This document shows positions 6,238 through 12,497 of a DNA stretch of 12,497 nucleotides, in pieces. Position 1 is the first letter of the stretch; every line of letters starts with the position of its first letter. Below the pieces are notes generated by a model. The model was not told the origin of the DNA. It did not search any database and was given only the letters and a program-made list of their open reading frames with translations. Origin of the DNA: Gemmatimonadota bacterium (GTDB taxonomy: Bacteria; Gemmatimonadota; Gemmatimonadetes; Longimicrobiales; Gaopeijiaceae). The DNA lies in NCBI GenBank assembly GCA_024638395.1, contig JAHEKK010000041.1, positions 1 through 12,497 on the forward strand, in the 5' to 3' direction. Both the position numbers and the translations under genes were made by a program.

Positions 6238-7008
6238 ATGGGCCGAGAACACCCTACCATTCCCCGAAAGGCCGGGTGGGTGGCGTTGGCTTTGACACTG
6301 AGCCTGATGGGTGACGTGGATCCCGTTACGGGACAGGACACCCGGGGGGCCGAGGAGCGGGCCGACGTGGTCATCCGCGGGCGGGTCGTCGACGGGGCCG
6401 GCCTGCCCATCCCTGCCGCCCTCGTCGGAGTCGCGCTCTCCAACCAGGCCGTCATGGCGGACAGCGTCGGGCGGTTCGCCCTGCCCGTCGGCCGACCGGG
6501 CCGATACCGCCTCGCGGTCGAACAGCTCGGGTACAGCCCCACGGAAGTGTGGGTGGAACCGGAGGACATCCACCGGCCATTGATCATCGCCCTCGCCCGT
6601 GATCCCATCCTTCTGGAGGGGCTGGAGGTCGCCGTGGACCGCCTCGAGCGCAGGAGGCGCTTCTATCCCGGAATCGTCCGGGTGGTGGAGCAGGGTGAGC
6701 TGGCCGCGACCGCAGCCAACACGGCCTACGACGTGCTTCGCCGGACCATCCCCAGCCTTCGGCCGTGCATCAACCAGGTGTGGAGCGAATGCGTCGTCCG
6801 TCGCGGGTCGGTCCAGCCGCTGACCCTTTGTATCGACGAGCGGCCTGCTTGGGGCGGCCGGGACGAGCTGGAGACCTACACCGCCGCGGAGCTGTATCTG
6901 GTCGAGGTCTACGACATGGGGCGAGCGGCCCGCCTGTATACCCGCTGGTATGTGGACAACATGATGAAGAGGCCCCGGCCCCTGGTGCCCATCGCCTTCG
7001 GTTGCTAG
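6238..7008 (+). CDS. Exported carboxypeptidase-regulatory-like protein with TonB-plug-like segment
   Basis: A 256-aa exported protein of unknown role. Residues ~1-33 form a signal peptide (KAGWVALALTLSLMG core), probably cleaved near TGQ-D34. Residues ~44-120 match the carboxypeptidase regulatory-like beta-sandwich: IRGRVVDGAGLPIPAALVGV, then DSVGRFALPVGRPGRYRL and VEQLGYSP. Residues ~125-235 resemble the plug of TonB-dependent receptors: an AYDVLRRTIPSL segment, CIDERPA where plugs carry a VDG motif, and AAELYLVEVYDMG (216-228), like the usual IESIEVLKG-type stretch. The outer-membrane barrel that normally follows is missing. Four cysteines (177, 185, 198, 256), one being the last residue, could form disulfides. 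ATG 6238 has GGAAGGAG at 7-nt spacing, one of the best ribosome sites in the window. Homologues of this layout are, from memory, frequent in Gemmatimonadota. Confidence 0.82.
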   Translation: MGREHPTIPRKAGWVALALTLSLMGDVDPVTGQDTRGAEERADVVIRGRVVDGAGLPIPAALVGVALSNQAVMADSVGRFALPVGRPGRYRLAVEQLGYSPTEVWVEPEDIHRPLIIALARDPILLEGLEVAVDRLERRRRFYPGIVRVVEQGELAATAANTAYDVLRRTIPSLRPCINQVWSECVVRRGSVQPLTLCIDERPAWGGRDELETYTAAELYLVEVYDMGRAARLYTRWYVDNMMKRPRPLVPIAFGC

Positions 7009-7031
7009 GGGAGCTAGCCACCAGACGTGTG

Positions 7032-7054
7032 GAGAGCCCCCAAGGGGACCTCTC
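7032..7054 (+). other. Hairpin after the CPD-plug gene
   Basis: GAGAGCCCC (7032-7040) and GGGG plus CTCTC (7044-7047, 7050-7054) form a 9-bp stem with a 2-nt bulge and a CAA loop, 24 nt past the stop codon. No T-tract follows, so it is at best a weak terminator or an mRNA-stabilising end. Confidence 0.4.
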
Positions 7055-7187
7055 AACACGCGAGATCCGCACCGACCGTGGACCTCCCGGCCTCCCATAG
7101 ACCGAGCCGTTTGTCTGCGGCGGACACTCCCGAACACCGGCCCATCCCGATACGTTGCCCGTTCCACGAATTTCGGACCAACGACGC

Positions 7188-7775
7188 ATGTCAGACCAAA
7201 AAGGCCAAATCACACGGCTGGCCTCCGCCTGGAGTCAGGGGGACAAGCCCGCCTTTGACGAACTCATGGAGCTCGTGTACGACGACCTTCGCCGGATCGC
7301 CCACCGCCACATCCGAGACGGGGACAGGGACGGACTGGTGGATACGACGATGCTGGTCCACGAGGCCTACATGAAGCTCGTTCACTCCGAGGACGGGACA
7401 TGGGAGAGCCGCGCACAGTTCTTTGCGTTCTGCTCCAAGGCGATGCGCCGCATTCTCATCGACTTCGCACGCGCCCGACTCGCCCACAAGCGCGGGGGCG
7501 GGGCGGTTCGCGTCCCCCTGCGGGATGAGCTGAGTACCGTTGCCGCCGAGGCAACCGACATCCTCGTGATCGAGGACGCCCTCCAGAAGCTCGAGGCCCG
7601 GAGCCCACGGATGGCGGGGGTGGTGGAATGCAGGTTTTTCGGGGGAATGTCCGTGGCCGAGACGGCGGAAGCCCTCGTGACGTCTACACGCACCGTGGAG
7701 CGGGAATGGACCCGGGCCCGGGCCTACCTCGCACACGCCCTCGGGGAGACGCCCCCGGACGGAGCACCCGCCTGA
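7188..7775 (+). CDS. ECF-type RNA polymerase sigma factor (Sigma70_ECF family)
   Basis: A 195-aa sigma factor with only regions 2 and 4. Region 2 spans ~10-100 (YDDLRRIAHRHI at 31-42, VDTTMLVHEAYMKLV at 51-65, FFAFCSKAMRRILIDFARAR at 78-97). A variable linker follows at 100-125. Region 4 spans ~125-186, with a helix-turn-helix around GMSVAETAEALVTSTRTVEREW (153-174). The DTTMLVHEAY and MRRILIDFAR segments typify the Sigma70_ECF/Sig-70_X6 group found with Ser/Thr kinases in Planctomycetes, Acidobacteria and Gemmatimonadota. No anti-sigma factor gene is adjacent; the kinase gene 113 nt downstream is the probable upstream regulator. ATG 7188 is chosen over TTG 7155 because conservation begins here; neither has a clear ribosome site, so a leaderless start is possible. 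Confidence 0.93.
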   Translation: MSDQKGQITRLASAWSQGDKPAFDELMELVYDDLRRIAHRHIRDGDRDGLVDTTMLVHEAYMKLVHSEDGTWESRAQFFAFCSKAMRRILIDFARARLAHKRGGGAVRVPLRDELSTVAAEATDILVIEDALQKLEARSPRMAGVVECRFFGGMSVAETAEALVTSTRTVEREWTRARAYLAHALGETPPDGAPA

Positions 7776-7888
7776 GGGGAATGGCTCCCTGGCGGCGGAC
7801 ACAACCCGATTGCGCTGTACAGAGAGAGTTACGACTCCCCGGGGACAGCGGACCGCAACCAGGACTGCGAGACACAGGATCAACCGGC

Positions 7889-10540
7889 ATGACGAGCCCG
7901 GAAAACAGCGAGCGTTCCGAGGGGGTCTGGGACCGTTGGGATGAGGTGGACGGCATGCTGGAACGGGCGCTGGACATGCCCGCAGCCGACCGGGACGCCT
8001 TCCTGGCCAAGGCCTGCGAGGGGGATCCCGCCCTACTGAAGCTCATGGAGGACCTCGTGGCCGCCGCAGGCCACGACACCCTGTCCGGACCCGGTGACCA
8101 GCTTCTGAGAGCCGCGTTCGAAGATGGCGCGACGGCCCCGGGCGCTGGGGCCGACCCCATGATCGGACAGACACTCGGGCCCTACCGGGTCACCGGTGTG
8201 TTGGGCATGGGCGGCATGGGCACGGTGTACCGGGGGGAGCGGGCGGACGGCACCTTCGAACGACAGGTGGCCATCAAGGTGCTCCGGGGGTCCTTACTGC
8301 AGACCCCGGATCTGGCGGACCGGTTTCGCCTCGAGCGCCAGATCCTGGCCTCTCTCGGCCACCCCGGCATCGCCCAGATGATCGACGGCGGCATGTCTCA
8401 GGCGGGCCGGCCGTACTTCGTCATGGAACATGTCGAAGGTGACCCCATTGACCGCTTCGCCGACCGCCATGCCCTGGACGTCGATGCCCGGATCCGCCTG
8501 ACACTCAAAGTGGCCGAGGTGGTGGACTACGCCCACCGCCACCTGGTGGTGCACCGCGATCTCAAGCCGGGCAACATCCTTGTGACCTCGACCGGCCAGG
8601 TGAAGCTGTTGGACTTCGGCATCGCCAAGCTCCTCGAGCCACCGGCGGGGGCCGGATCCGACGCCGGTTCCGCCACGACGCGCCTGGGCTCTCGCTTCGT
8701 CACCCCCGAATGGTCCGCGCCGGAGCAGTTGCTGGGAGAGCGCGTGAGCACCCAGACGGACGTGTACTCTCTCACGGCGCTCCTTTACTACCTGCTGACC
8801 GGGCGGCGGCCCTACGAGGGGCGGGATCACGAATCGATCCTCCAGCGCGTGGTGCGGGGTGAAGAACCCACCGCGCCCTCCGCTGCGGTGGCCGGCGCAT
8901 CTCGACCAGGCCCTGGTCTCGGGCGTCCTGGGGAAAGGAGCCCGGGCGCCGGGGCCGATGAGCTACGGCGACGTTTGGCGGGAGACCTGGACGCGATCCT
9001 CCTACGGGGGCTCCAGAGCCGCCCCGAGGAACGATACGCCTCCGTGGCCGCCTTTTCTGACGACCTCCAGCGCTATTTGTCCGGCGAGGCGGTGACAGCC
9101 CGCGGGGACGCGTTCCTCTACCGTGCTCGCAAGTTCACACGTCGACACCGGGCTCCGCTGGCCGTGGCGGCCGGCGCCTTCCTGCTGGTGGCGGGCTCCG
9201 CCGTGGGCCTCGCAGTACAGAGCGCCCGGGTGGCCGCCGAGAGGGACCGAGCCGAGGCCGCCGCAACGCAAGCAACCCAGGAGGCCGAAACGGCTCGTCA
9301 GGTTACCACTTTCCTCGTGGAGCTCTTCCAGGGCAGCGATCCGCGGCTGGCCGACGCTGACACCGTCTCGGTCCGGGGCCTGCTGGACCGCGGGGCCGCC
9401 CGGGTCGACGAGGAGCTCGCGGGTCAGCCGGCCGTACGAGCGTCCCTCCTCGAGGCCCTGGGCCGGGTGTATCTGAGCATGGGCGAGCATCTCCAGGCGG
9501 ACCTGCTCCTCGAGCGGGCCATCGACCTGAGAAGGGACTCCCTACCGGACCAGGCGGGGCTTGCCGAGTCCCTGTCCCTACGCGGTATCGCCGCCAGCGA
9601 CGCGCAGGATACCAGGCTGGCCATCGAGTCGTACCGGGAGGCTATCAGCCTATTGGAAGAAGACAGGCGCGACAGCACCTTGGCCAAAGCCTATCTGGGA
9701 TTGGGAAGCGCCCTCGCCCGCTCCAACCTGCCGGACTCGGCCGAGGCTTCACTCCGACGGGGCGTCGACCTCCTGAACTTGACCGGGGCCAGATCCGACG
9801 CGTATCTCGACGCGGCCACGTCATTGGCGGGGGCTGTTCGGCGCCGTGGTGAACTGGATGAAGCCGAGTCCCTCTACCGCCGCGTCCTCGCGGGCAGGCG
9901 CTTGGCCAGCGACCAGAACCCGGAGGCCCTGGCCGTCGCCCTGAACAACCTGGCCGTCGTACGCCGGATGCAAGAGGAGTACGACGAAGCAGCCGGCCTG
10001 TACGAAGAGGCCTTGGGCATCATGACCGGGATATTGGGCCCCGGCCATCCCACGTCTCTGATGATGGCAGGGAACATGGCCACGGCCTTGTCGCGAGGAG
10101 GCCATGTCGAAGAAGCCGTGGCCGTGCAGCGGGAGAGGGTTTCGGCAGCCCGGGACCGTTGGCCGGGCGGACATTGGCGCGTAGGAGAGGCCCTGATGAA
10201 CCTGGGAGGGGAGTTGCTCGTCGCGGGACGCCCCGAGGAGGCCATCGAGCCCCTTGTGGAGGCCCTGGAAATGATGATGATCGAGATCGGCCCCATGCAC
10301 GCGTGGACCGACGTGTACCGGGGGTGGCTGGCGACGGCCGGGATGGCCGCCGGCCGGGAAGAGGGGGCCCGCGAGCTTTTCGACAACAGCCTCCAGGGTC
10401 TCGCCACCTACGCGGAGCTCCCCGGGGACGGTCAAGTGAAGTCGATGCTTCTGGGTCTTCTGAGAGTCATGGACCGCTACGGACTCGCAGACGAGGCGGC
10501 CAGGTATCGGGCCTTGACGGACCTGGAGACGGGGTCGTGA
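7889..10540 (+). CDS. Transmembrane Ser/Thr protein kinase with C-terminal tetratricopeptide repeats
   Basis: An 883-aa Hanks-type kinase. Residues 10-80 are the acidic helical N-terminal segment common to this group (WDEVDGMLERAL; CEGDPALLKL). The kinase domain (~99-396) is intact: glycine loop LGMGGMGTVY (105-114), Lys130 in VAIK, Glu149, HRDLKPGN (222-229), DFG (242-244), APE (277-279). A hydrophobic segment at ~423-443 should be the single membrane span, preceded by a basic stretch, with a coiled-coil-like A/E-rich stretch at 447-470. The rest (~510-835) is predominantly TPR helices (e.g. ALAVALNNLAVVRRMQEEYDEAAGLYEEAL at 680-709, partial quote by position), presumably extracytoplasmic. 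ATG 7889 has AGGA with a 9-nt gap; the frame is open back to 7628 but overlaps the sigma gene. It likely phosphorylates or releases the upstream ECF sigma factor (inference from pairing). Confidence 0.93.
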   Translation: MTSPENSERSEGVWDRWDEVDGMLERALDMPAADRDAFLAKACEGDPALLKLMEDLVAAAGHDTLSGPGDQLLRAAFEDGATAPGAGADPMIGQTLGPYRVTGVLGMGGMGTVYRGERADGTFERQVAIKVLRGSLLQTPDLADRFRLERQILASLGHPGIAQMIDGGMSQAGRPYFVMEHVEGDPIDRFADRHALDVDARIRLTLKVAEVVDYAHRHLVVHRDLKPGNILVTSTGQVKLLDFGIAKLLEPPAGAGSDAGSATTRLGSRFVTPEWSAPEQLLGERVSTQTDVYSLTALLYYLLTGRRPYEGRDHESILQRVVRGEEPTAPSAAVAGASRPGPGLGRPGERSPGAGADELRRRLAGDLDAILLRGLQSRPEERYASVAAFSDDLQRYLSGEAVTARGDAFLYRARKFTRRHRAPLAVAAGAFLLVAGSAVGLAVQSARVAAERDRAEAAATQATQEAETARQVTTFLVELFQGSDPRLADADTVSVRGLLDRGAARVDEELAGQPAVRASLLEALGRVYLSMGEHLQADLLLERAIDLRRDSLPDQAGLAESLSLRGIAASDAQDTRLAIESYREAISLLEEDRRDSTLAKAYLGLGSALARSNLPDSAEASLRRGVDLLNLTGARSDAYLDAATSLAGAVRRRGELDEAESLYRRVLAGRRLASDQNPEALAVALNNLAVVRRMQEEYDEAAGLYEEALGIMTGILGPGHPTSLMMAGNMATALSRGGHVEEAVAVQRERVSAARDRWPGGHWRVGEALMNLGGELLVAGRPEEAIEPLVEALEMMMIEIGPMHAWTDVYRGWLATAGMAAGREEGARELFDNSLQGLATYAELPGDGQVKSMLLGLLRVMDRYGLADEAARYRALTDLETGS

Positions 10541-11445
10541 ACGAGACGGCTCCCCGACCGACCACGCAACCCTGGCGCCGAGAACGGCAAGGCATGAGGA
10601 CCTGCCTGCTCGCCCTTCTGGCTATCACGGTTCCAGCACCGGCCACGACGCTACGCGCCCAGGACTACGAGATCTCCGCCGTCCGATACGGTGAGATCTC
10701 GGGCTTTCCGCTCCAGGGTCTCCTCCCCGACGCCCCCGAAGGCGAGACCATCGATATCGCCCTGGTCTTCTGGCTGCTGGAGAACGACGACCGGACGGTG
10801 CTCTTCGACACGGGCTTCTTCCGGGCCGCCTGGCTGGAGCGCTTCGACATTTCCGAATTCCTGCGTCCCGACAGCGCCCTCGCCCAAGCCGGTGTCGCAA
10901 GCGACGAAGTGACGGACATCGTGGTGAGCCACGCCCACTGGGATCACATGGGTGGAATCGAGCTCTTCCCTACCGCCACCATCTGGATCCAGGCGGACGA
11001 ATACGCCTATTACACGGGGCCCGCCTGGCAGGAAGGGGGGCGTGCCGGGGGCATCGATCCCGATGACGTGCTTCATCTCGTCCAACGAAACCTGGCGGGA
11101 GACGTAAGGCTGATCGAAGGAGACGGGGTCGAGTTCCTGCCGGGCTTGGTGGCTCACACCGGCGCCCGCCATACCCGATCGTCCCAGTTTCTCGAGATTC
11201 GGGGAGATCCCACGTGGGTCCTGGCCTCGGACAACGCCTATTTGTACCGGGGCCTTCGGGAGCGTCGGGCCAGCGCAACTTTCCTACCCTCGGACCGCGC
11301 GGCGAATCTCCGGGCGCTGGACAGGATGTTGGCCCTGGCAGGAGACACACTCCACGTCGTGCCCGGACACGACGTGCTGCAGTTCGAGCGGTTTCCGGCC
11401 TCGGGTCCACGCATGGTGCGCGTAACGGGTGGGCGCGACCGATAG
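10537..11445 (+). CDS. Exported metallo-beta-lactamase-fold hydrolase (lactonase-like)
   Basis: A 302-aa MBL-fold enzyme from GTG 10537 (283 aa if ATG 10594 is used). Metal ligands, numbered from the GTG: HAHWDH (His132, His134, Asp136, His137), His212 in ARHTRSSQ, Asp232 in ASDNAYLY and His278 in PGHD; this is the two-metal set of the AHL-lactonase/glyoxalase-II-like branch. LVSHAHWDHMGG-type context and the LFDTGFF strand favour a lactonase or related hydrolase, but the substrate is unknown. A hydrophobic segment (CLLALLAITVPAPATTL) followed by RAQ-DYE suggests a cleaved signal peptide. GTG 10537 overlaps the kinase stop (GTGA) and has GGAG at 8-nt spacing; ATG 10594 has a poor ribosome site but gives a shorter signal peptide. 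The overlap implies cotranscription with the kinase. Confidence 0.87.
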   Translation: MNETAPRPTTQPWRRERQGMRTCLLALLAITVPAPATTLRAQDYEISAVRYGEISGFPLQGLLPDAPEGETIDIALVFWLLENDDRTVLFDTGFFRAAWLERFDISEFLRPDSALAQAGVASDEVTDIVVSHAHWDHMGGIELFPTATIWIQADEYAYYTGPAWQEGGRAGGIDPDDVLHLVQRNLAGDVRLIEGDGVEFLPGLVAHTGARHTRSSQFLEIRGDPTWVLASDNAYLYRGLRERRASATFLPSDRAANLRALDRMLALAGDTLHVVPGHDVLQFERFPASGPRMVRVTGGRDR

Positions 11446-11486
11446 CCGGGTAGCCCACGGGCACCCTCTGCGATAAGCTCTCCCCC

Positions 11487-11711
11487 ATGAACCCGCCCCG
11501 AAGCCACTATCTGCCCCGGACGAGAAACGGCTGGATCGCAACGATCCTCTTCGTCTCGATCATGATCCTGGCCCAACCCCCCATCGTCCACGGCTTCATG
11601 AACCGAGTCGACCCCTGGGTGTTGGGCATGCCCTTTCTCTACGCGTGGCTGCTCGGCGTCTATATCGCCCTGATCGCCGTGCTGATCTGGGCATACCGGA
11701 AGCGGATCTGA
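11487..11711 (+). CDS. Small DUF3311-type membrane protein
   Basis: A 74-aa protein with two predicted membrane helices (~16-34 and ~46-70) joined by a short loop; RKRI at the end suggests a cytoplasmic C-terminus. The AQPPIVHGFMNRVDP and VLGMPFLYAW stretches match the DUF3311 pattern as I recall it, a family found beside sodium:solute symporters and often assumed to be an accessory subunit. Its stop shares one base with the symporter start (TGATG), indicating translational coupling. No Shine-Dalgarno precedes ATG 11487; a TAAGCT at 11474-11479 could be a -10 that would put the transcript start at the ATG. Confidence 0.82.
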   Translation: MNPPRSHYLPRTRNGWIATILFVSIMILAQPPIVHGFMNRVDPWVLGMPFLYAWLLGVYIALIAVLIWAYRKRI

Positions 11712-12497
11712 TGGAGCCCTGGGTCATCGCCACCGGGCTGATCTTCGTCTATCTGCTGGCAACGGTCGTCATCGGTGTGGTGGCGAATAAGCGGATGGCC
11801 GTCGACCTGGAGGACTTCCTTCTCTACGGCCGTCAGGCCGGGTTCGTCGTCCTCTATCTCACCGTCGTGGCGACGTTCCACTCGGCCTTTGCCTTTCTGG
11901 GCTCGGGCGGCTTCTTCTATACCCACGGGATCGGCTTCTGGGAAGCGGGAACCTGGACCATTCTGGTCGGGGCCATCACGTACACCCTGGGCACGCGGAT
12001 CTGGGTCCTCGGCAAGCGCTTCGGATACGTCACCCCGGCGGACATGCTGGCGGACTTCTACGAGAGCGAGGCGGTCCGGGTCTTCGTAGCGGTCGTGTCG
12101 GTGGTCTTCACCATTCTCTACATCCAGGTGCAGGCCCAGGGCCTGGGATACATCCTCTCCGTCGCTTCAGGCGACCGCGTTTCCTTCGAGATCGGGACTC
12201 TGATCCTGCTGATCGTCGCCGCGGCCTATCTCATGGCGGGGGGCCTCAGGGCCGTGTATTGGACGGACGTCATCCAGGGCGTCTGGATGTACGTGGCGGT
12301 CTGGGTGGGAGCCCTGGTCCTCACGTACAAGCTGTTCGGTGGGCCCGTGGCTCTCTGGCAGCGGGTAGCCGCCGAGCGGCCGGACCTCCTGAGCCTACCA
12401 GGCCCCGAGGGGTTCTTCACTCCCGGAATGTGGGTGGGGATGACGATCGCCCTCTCCTTCGGGATCATCTTCCAGCCCCACATGATGATTCGGTACT
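11711..12497 (+). CDS. Sodium:solute symporter family protein (N-terminal part)
   Basis: The first 262 codons of a sodium:solute symporter (SSS/SSF family), truncated by the window end. At least six membrane segments are visible, roughly 4-26, 44-64, 78-99, 122-146, 160-177 and 188-208, with another starting near 240. The family signature appears as GGLRAVYWTDVIQG (177-190), and VTPADMLADFYES (107-119) is the usual conserved loop. Partnering with a small membrane protein by a TGATG overlap is similar in layout to the yhdT-panF pair, but the solute (pantothenate, organic acid, amino acid or sugar) cannot be assigned from the N-terminal half. Base composition matches the neighbours. Confidence 0.92.
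   Translation, partial: MEPWVIATGLIFVYLLATVVIGVVANKRMAVDLEDFLLYGRQAGFVVLYLTVVATFHSAFAFLGSGGFFYTHGIGFWEAGTWTILVGAITYTLGTRIWVLGKRFGYVTPADMLADFYESEAVRVFVAVVSVVFTILYIQVQAQGLGYILSVASGDRVSFEIGTLILLIVAAAYLMAGGLRAVYWTDVIQGVWMYVAVWVGALVLTYKLFGGPVALWQRVAAERPDLLSLPGPEGFFTPGMWVGMTIALSFGIIFQPHMMIRY

Noticed and set aside
5899..7167. Minus-strand open frame opposite the CPD-plug gene
   Set aside because: It lies antisense to a gene with a signal peptide and strong ribosome site and encodes no recognisable motif.
8870..8960. Gly/Pro/Ala-rich stretch in the kinase as a possible frameshift
   Set aside because: The frame stays open and conserved kinase C-lobe residues resume right after it (GDLDAILLRGLQSRPEERYAS), so it is a variable loop.
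10537..10660. Twin-arginine signal on the MBL hydrolase (WRRERQG)
   Set aside because: The residues after RR do not fit the SRRxFLK consensus and sit far from the hydrophobic core; a Sec signal is simpler.

Overview
This is a high-GC bacterial chromosomal window. The gene types are a his operon with a single-domain IGPD, a lipoprotein amidase, an ECF sigma factor paired with a membrane Ser/Thr kinase carrying TPRs, and an orphan carboxypeptidase-regulatory/plug protein. Together they most resemble Gemmatimonadota or a neighbouring lineage such as Acidobacteriota. That placement is inferred from gene content only. The window is ordinary chromosome: no insertion sequence, tRNA, rRNA, CRISPR array or phage gene was seen.

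Left part, minus strand (4370 down to 1): a histidine biosynthesis operon read as hisL leader - attenuator - hisG - hisC::HAD - hisB - hisH - hisF (hisF is cut by the window edge). The structural genes are tightly coupled: ATGA overlaps join hisG/hisC and hisC/hisB, a GTGA overlap joins hisB/hisH, and 16 nt separate hisH from hisF. The most striking feature is upstream of hisG. A short ORF at 4332-4228 encodes a 34-residue peptide with seven histidines in fifteen residues, followed by alternative RNA pairings and a clear intrinsic terminator (4200-4164). This has the layout of a ribosome-mediated histidine attenuator. The peptide has no visible Shine-Dalgarno sequence, and a TTGACA promoter element sits so that transcription could start at or within a few bases of its ATG, suggesting a leaderless ORF. 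A second notable feature is that the HisC aminotransferase is fused to a C-terminal HAD phosphatase domain. Because HisB here is IGPD-only, that domain is a good candidate for the missing histidinol-phosphate phosphatase. hisA and hisD are not between the genes seen.

Middle: a secreted lipoprotein of the amidase-signature family lies on the minus strand just upstream of the his leader. A 266-bp divergent intergenic region separates it from a plus-strand exported protein with a carboxypeptidase-regulatory-like domain and a TonB-plug-like segment but no barrel.

Right part, plus strand: an ECF sigma factor of the Sigma70_ECF type, then a transmembrane Ser/Thr kinase with a TPR-rich C-terminal region, then (GTGA overlap) an exported metallo-beta-lactamase-fold hydrolase resembling lactonases. 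Last come a DUF3311-type small membrane protein and a sodium:solute symporter (TGATG junction) that runs off the window. The sigma factor, kinase and hydrolase look like one transcription unit. The symporter pair is probably a separate transport unit.
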